Shown here in pieces: positions 59,836 through 64,000 of a DNA stretch of 64,000 nt. Position numbers and translations under genes: made by a program. Every line of letters begins with the position of its first letter. The first letter of the stretch is position 1. The notes beneath the pieces are model-generated. The model had not been told where the DNA came from, searched no databases, and worked only from the letters and a program-made list of their open reading frames with translations. The DNA is from Telopea speciosissima (Eukaryota; Streptophyta; Magnoliopsida; Proteales; Proteaceae), in the NCBI RefSeq assembly GCF_018873765.1, contig NC_057916.1, positions 27,007,501 to 27,071,500 on the forward strand, read 5' to 3'.

Positions 59836-60053
59836 TGTAAGGGTATTTATGTAATATCACTTCATATGTTCTAATATAATCCTATTTGTATTTTTGCCCA
59901 GGCTGTGAGGGGCAATCTAGTAACTAGCCCATCTGACCTAAACCCTAGTTTTCCTATATATACTAGCTGGAGGCAGCAGTCTGGGTATTCCAAACTAGAT
60001 ACTCAGGGTGTAATGCTTTAAGCAACCTTGTGCTTAAAACCCTAACCCTAACA
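59836..60053 (+). repeat. Copia 3' LTR
   Basis: It is the direct repeat of 54210-54427, with four differences. It is followed by target copy TAATT at 60054-60058. Confidence 0.95.
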
Positions 60054-60058
60054 TAATT

Positions 60059-60255
60059 CTAGTAATGCTATTCTAAATCCTAGAACCCCTTTTTAAACTG
60101 GTACAAGAATCAAAGAAAGAAAGTTTAGGGAAATATTTAGCACGCAGAACTCGCGCCCATAGGGAATTGGGTTCGAAAATCACATGCCACCCAAGCTTCA
60201 TTAGAAGGGCCTTATTATGATTCCATCCATTATTAACTTTCAATGAAAAACGACT
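60059..60255 (-). mobile_element. L1-type LINE, 5' part of the split copy
   Basis: Minus-strand frames give NKALLMKLGWHVIFEPNSL and WARVLRAKYFPKLSFF, the segment that normally precedes the piece at 54204 in plant LINEs. The two halves are separated only by the Copia element and its duplicated target. Confidence 0.7.
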
Positions 60256-61001
60256 ATATATGCATGTAGTGACTTCTTGTCATTGCCTGAGATGGCGAAC
60301 GAGACAATGACGGTTATTACATATTGGCCGGGAAAAGGAAATGTAGTGATAGAGTCAGACGGTTAGAGATTTATTTTATAGGGAGAGGGTTTTCCATGCT
60401 GCCAATGTAAGAAGGAATCTTTACTATACATTAATGAGAGTAAAAAATGGGTATCATCTACATGGGATTGTGATGGGTCCACATAGTTAGAATAGGAGAG
60501 AGTGTGTCAGTGTGAACCACATCGTTCATTATATGAGAGGATGTATGCTAGAATTTGCACTCTGGCTGGATATGCTTCTTTTTCCCTATTTTATATTTGC
60601 AAGTAAGAAAAAAAGAAAAAAAAGCACTATTTTTATTGCCCCAAAAATATATGGATAAAAAACATGTATAAATATATATTATTTAGTAATTTTTGGGAGA
60701 GGGAGGGTTCCTCAAAAGGTTAGTTTGGGAAGGGATTTGCACGCCACACCAATGATGGTGCAGAGAATAGTATCATTTACATGGAGTCCACATCATTAGA
60801 ATTGGAGAAATAAAATAATAAAGAACCAGCGCCCTTTTGAGAGAGAAATATACTGTGGAAAGATTCATTTCCTTCACTAAAGGAGGTGAAAATAATGGGC
60901 ATTACCCTCTTTCCTTGTTAGTAAGGGCAAGACAATAACCAAAAATGAAGACAGCTCAAATCCTTAAAAGGAACCACTTGGCTATAAATCTAGGAAAATC
61001 T
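60256..61001. other. Spacer with degenerate repeats
   Basis: No gene. Two related stretches (GTATCATCTACATGG near 60448 and GTATCATTTACATGG near 60769, each followed by a GTCCACATxxTTAGAAT pattern) point to an unclassified repeat. Confidence 0.4.
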
Positions 61002-61440
61002 TGGATCTGGCTCTCCTCCAGCCGTGGCGGGAGCTGGAGAGTCTAGCGGTCGAAAAACACCCCAAATACAGGGGGGTTGGTCATTTCAAAGGTGGGATCC
61101 AAGTGGGACCCACCTGTGAAATGACCAGTCCTCCCCTATTTTTGCTGTCGTTTTGCGGGACTGGACCCTCTAGCTCCCGCCATGGCAGGAGGAAGTCCAT
61201 TTCTGAAAAACTTTCCCACATTGTCAAAATGATGTTTTCTTCTCACATGATTTCTTTTTTTTTTTGTGGGGGGGGGGGGGGGCAACTACCTGATCACTTA
61301 GTGTCCTTGCACCAACACAAGGACCAATGAAAGTGTTCACAGAGACATCAACATAGATGGAATTTTTTATTTCGTGGGTGTGGTGCGGTAATTTCATGTG
61401 CTTTTATGTCTGGGGGTATTGTCCTTTTTTCCTCCCTAGC
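60925..61440. repeat. Dispersed repeat family, copy 2 (MITE inserted)
   Basis: Both flanks of the MITE match the uninterrupted copy at 61690-62015: AATAACCAAAAATGAA and ATAAATCTAGGAAAA before it, TTCCCACATTGTCAAAATGA and the ATGTCTGGG end after it. A G-run lies at about 61269-61281. Confidence 0.65.
61002..61199. mobile_element. MITE (about 198 bp) with nested palindrome
   Basis: The outer arms are TGGATCTGGCTCTCCTCC followed by AGCCGTGGCGGGAGC, and an inverted right arm with GGACTTCCTCCTGCCATGG. Inside is a second palindrome (GGTCATTTCAAAGGTGGGAT and its inverse, about 61079-61125). Comparison with the uninterrupted repeat copy at 61768-61800 brackets the insertion. Exact target duplication is unclear. 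Confidence 0.75.
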
Positions 61441-61689
61441 CTCTATTCCATAACTAATGAAAAGGGCGTTGCATTGATAGGAATAGACGTTCGATAGGCT
61501 CAAAGTGCGAACGAGAGCTTTTCATGCCAGTCACGCCTAGCAAGAAAATGCGCTCCCGTATCAAAGCATGTTAACATGTCTTAGTAATAGATTTGTGAGT
61601 TGATCATGGAGCACCCTTTCTTCTTTCATCGTAGATCAGCTAGCACGAACCTTTACTCCACCCAACCCAAGTGCTAGGTTACATGGAGC

Positions 61690-62015
61690 GCGTATTAATA
61701 ATGGCAAAACAATAGCCAAAGATGAAAACAACCCAAATCCCTATAAAGAATCATTGAGCCATAAATCTAGGAAAAAACTTCACCACAATGTCAAAGTGAA
61801 GTTTTCTTCAAACATGATTTATTTTTTTTGGGGGGGGGGGGGGGGGAGTGGGGTAAGAGATCGCTGCCAGATTGCATGGTCCTCACATCAACACGTGGTC
61901 AATGAGAGTGCACAAAGGGGCATCAATATATATGAGATATTTTATTTTATAGGGATAGAACGGTATTTTGTGTTCATATGTTTGGGCGTAGGAACCACAT
62001 GACCAAACAGAATTT
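61690..62015. repeat. Dispersed repeat family, copy 3 (no MITE)
   Basis: This is the empty-site version of copy 2. ATAAATCTAGGAAAAAACTT reads straight through into CACAATGTCAAAGTGAAG. A G-run lies at about 61830-61845. The type of element is not known. Confidence 0.65.
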
Positions 62016-62195
62016 TTTTTTCTCATCTGAATATATGAATCCTATATAAATAATATTTTTTAAAACAATCATTAATGTAGCGTGTAGATTCCTCCCCAAT
62101 TGGCAGCGTAGGTAATCCTTTCTCTCATATGTAATTTTCATGTGGACACACGGGAATTGGGTAATTTGCTATGATAGTACAATAATTGTGAAACT
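62016..62195. other. Spacer
   Basis: Nothing recognised. Confidence 0.5.
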
Positions 62196-62242
62196 GATAG
62201 TTCCAATTTATAGTTACCCAAAAAAAGATAGTACCAATTTAT
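62196..62242 (+). mobile_element. Micro-retroinsertion, 15-nt insert, 16-bp duplication
   Basis: The insert 62212-62226 is AGTTACCC plus seven A. It is flanked by GATAGTTCCAATTTAT (62196-62211) and GATAGTACCAATTTAT (62227-62242), 15 of 16 identical. It is the plus-strand orientation of the same 3' end seen elsewhere in the window. Confidence 0.7.
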
Positions 62243-62644
62243 GTACAATTTGCTTCGCTGTAATAATAGTACTAGCTGCAAGCACAATAAAAGAAAAAGT
62301 ATAATCAATAATTTAAGAAAAAGAATACTACCTAGACGATATGATTTCCGCACCCGACATAAAAGCAGAGTGTGCATTTTCATTGGCCGTGCGCTGGTGT
62401 AAGGACCACACGATTCATTATCGTTTGCCCAAATCATTTGGAGAAAGTTTATAGTATTGTTGCATTCTAGAACCCAAACTTTCCCTCTCTCAAGTGTCAA
62501 CCAACTAAAATCAGATTATCCTGTTAATTTTTTTTCTAAATTAAATATCAGATTATTGTATAGTACAAGGATAGTGACAAATATCACATCGAAAAATGGG
62601 GTTTTTTTTTTTTTATTCCAATAAGTTAACCCAAAACCAAAATC

Positions 62645-62780
62645 TATATCGTATGTTAGCACCATATGTGTCTATCTCTCTCTTCATCTCTTTGAGGGGT
62701 AAAAGGATCATTTCAAAGGGTGGAAGAGAGAGAGAGAGAGAGGGAGAGATAGACATATAAGATGCTAACATATGGTATAC
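62645..62780. mobile_element. MITE-like inverted repeat (about 136 bp)
   Basis: The left arm (TATGTTAGCACCATATGTGT, then CTATCTCTCTC) and the right arm (GAGAGATAGACATATAAGAT, then GCTAACATA) are inverted copies with a few differences over about 35 bp. A GA microsatellite lies in the right arm. Confidence 0.65.
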
Positions 62781-63448
62781 CATTCACATCCCTATCCCTC
62801 TCCCATATATAAATATAGGAAAAAGACTGTTACTCGATCATGTATAGTGAATGATTCCTACACTTAAACATAGGGCCACATGAAATGATCGCCGGTACCC
62901 CCATAAAAAGGCGAAAATCTCTCATGGTGTTGCAGGGAACCGTCTCCCATATTTATAATTGCTCTCTTCTTTTTTCAATGTGATGGTTACCCTCTCAGTG
63001 TACCAGAGATGATTACATTGAGACTATTCCCAAAGAGAAAAAGGATGGATTTTGTCATCTCTCCTTTCCTCGTCACATAGATATTTTCTTTTCCTACTCA
63101 CCAGTCAATCTATTCAATGAAAAGAAAGAAAGAAAAGTTGATTTGCTTCAAAGCCTAAATAGTGCTTTCAACAGAGAGAGAGAGAGAGAGAGAGAGCCCC
63201 ACAAAACATGATTCTCTTTGCAACTCTCAATGGCTCCAAACAAAGGAACAAACATTTAGAAGACATTGAGAGGTAAAGAGCAGTGGAATATTTAATAGTT
63301 TGTATTTTAGATTGACGGACGGGAAGGAAGCCACCGGTGCCACCACCCACATGGCTAAAGTAATAGTACTCATTTTGGCTTTGGGTGATGGTGGTCCCAG
63401 GTTTTGAGTGGCTTTCGTCCTTCGTTGGGGTCCTTTTGGTGGAGGAGT

Positions 63449-63490
63449 CACTTTTGATGATTTTTTTTTTGGTAAACACTTTTGATGATT
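63449..63490 (-). mobile_element. Micro-retroinsertion, 14-nt insert, perfect 14-bp duplication
   Basis: The insert 63463-63476 is eight T plus GGTAAA. The flanks are the identical 14-mer CACTTTTGATGATT at 63449-63462 and 63477-63490. This is the clearest member of the set: insert and target copy are the same length. Confidence 0.8.
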
Positions 63491-63758
63491 GGACCTTAGA
63501 AAGACACACGATCCTTCCATGTGGGTTTTTAACTTCTCTTTCATCTTCCTCGCTTGTTGTCTGCTTCTATTTTCTAAAGTTATTTCTTCATAATAAAACC
63601 ATATTTGACTAATTGAGAGAGAATTTTGTGAGCAAGCGGTATAGAAGAGTACAGTAATGAAGTGTAATAAAACGATATTGATAATAGTAAGATCATTTAT
63701 TATAAAAAAAAATGATAGTAAAATCATTTCATACGAGGAACAAAGAGATAGACACAAA

Positions 63759-63818
63759 ATGAGTTTTTTGTTTTTTTGGTAAAAAGTAGTTCTATTCAAA
63801 TAAACGACATGAGTTTTT
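63759..63818 (-). mobile_element. Micro-retroinsertion, 40-nt insert
   Basis: The insert 63769-63808 (TG, T7, GGTAAAAAG and 22 more bases) lies between two copies of ATGAGTTTTT. It may show more of the parent's 3' end (minus strand ...GAACTACTTTTTACC plus A-run). The T-rich target makes the ends ambiguous. Confidence 0.45.
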
Positions 63819-64000
63819 ATGTGAAACTAAATGTTTTACCAAAAAAAATGATAAGCCCAATATCTTGTTTTAATAGGAAACTAAATGTAGAAGTTATGAG
63901 GAGTTTTATTGTAGAAGTTATGAGGAGTTTTATTTCCTTCAATCCTTTGGCCAGTATAATTCCGTGGGTTTCGCTAAGAGAGAGCTAAAGGTTTAGATCA

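Larger units (their letters stand above)
54210..60053 (+). mobile_element. Complete but inactive Copia retrotransposon (5844 bp)
   Basis: LTRs 54210-54427 and 59836-60053 (218 bp each) have TG...CA ends. TAATT flanks the element (54205-54209 and 60054-60058). The order gag, protease, integrase, RT, RNase H is that of Ty1/Copia. The LTRs differ at 4 positions, about 98% identity. The gag-pol frame has stops at 55810, 56014, 58181, 58190, 58418 and 58595 and one frameshift near 57690, so it cannot act alone. About 900 bp lie between the pol stop and the 3' LTR. No initiator-Met primer site (TGGTATCAGAGC) follows the 5' LTR; GAGGAG precedes the 3' LTR as a purine tract. Confidence 0.95.
62781..64000. 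other. Spacer with no supported gene
   Basis: A GA microsatellite lies at about 63174-63196. Minus-strand open frames around 63170-63800 are long for the region but lack family features and are broken by a micro-retroinsertion, so I do not call a gene. Confidence 0.4.

Noticed and set aside
63168-63799. Two overlapping minus-strand open frames (190 and 113 codons)
   Set aside because: They have no recognisable family or signal features. The frames cross a 28-bp retroinsertion duplication, and the frames before that insertion hit stops, so a real gene is not supported.
63823-63888. 42-nt insert between two copies of GAAACTAAATGT, containing TTTACC plus A-run
   Set aside because: The A-run is not at the junction with the flanking copy, so it does not fit the tail-insertion pattern and may be a filler or template-switch event.

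Overview
The window is nuclear DNA from a flowering plant, most likely a eudicot. It has intron-rich genes of plant families, long AT-rich spacers and a heavy load of plant-type transposons (Copia and probable Ty3/Gypsy LTR elements, L1- and RTE-type LINEs, a tRNA-derived SINE, Mutator-like and hAT DNA elements, foldback MITEs). I cannot name the species.

Four protein genes and one tRNA gene can be modelled. (1) A TRM32-like protein, + strand, 4449-9887, 4 coding exons, 950 aa. (2) A mitochondrial-type Obg GTPase (OBGM), + strand, 26029-28494, 5 coding exons, 574 aa. (3) Dolichyl-phosphate beta-glucosyltransferase ALG5, - strand, 32412-45142, 10 coding exons, 337 aa, with a 7.7 kb intron full of retroelements. 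(4) A type 2 metallothionein, - strand, 49856-50332, 3 exons, 80 aa. (5) A tRNA-Thr(CGT) at 45283-45354, on the opposite strand to ALG5 and only 140 bp from its start codon. All four protein models close exactly in frame across every proposed GT-AG junction. OBGM and ALG5 are convergent.

Layout. 1-3000: spacer with a SINE, a LINE remnant and tiny retroposed tails. 3000-10290: TRM32-like gene. 10290-19860: nested transposon block, with a 3.7 kb solo LTR (target duplication TAAAC), a 1.4 kb inverted-repeat element between two copies of a host-like segment, and a 1.7 kb Mutator-like element with a perfect 9-bp target duplication. 19860-25980: gene-poor, with a foldback MITE and decayed repeats. 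25980-28500: OBGM. 28500-32400: spacer. 32400-45140: ALG5, whose third intron holds an L1-type LINE, an RTE-type LINE and a solo LTR nested in the RTE element. 45280-48000: tRNA-Thr, then a Mutator-like element carrying an ERF-repressor gene fragment, a LINE tail and a hAT element. 49850-50340: metallothionein. 50636-51353: hAT element. 52870-60255: L1-type LINE split by a complete but dead Copia element (218-bp LTRs, about 98% identical). 60260-64000: spacer with MITEs and a dispersed repeat family.

The genes are ordinary housekeeping or structural plant genes with no shared pathway. The unusual content is in the mobile DNA. Most notable is a set of inserts only 14-40 nt long, consisting of a poly(A) tail plus a TTACC-type 3' end between 10-16 bp target duplications. 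They look like reverse-transcribed insertions truncated to almost nothing but the tail. I found no prokaryotic-type system, CRISPR array or clearly new protein system.
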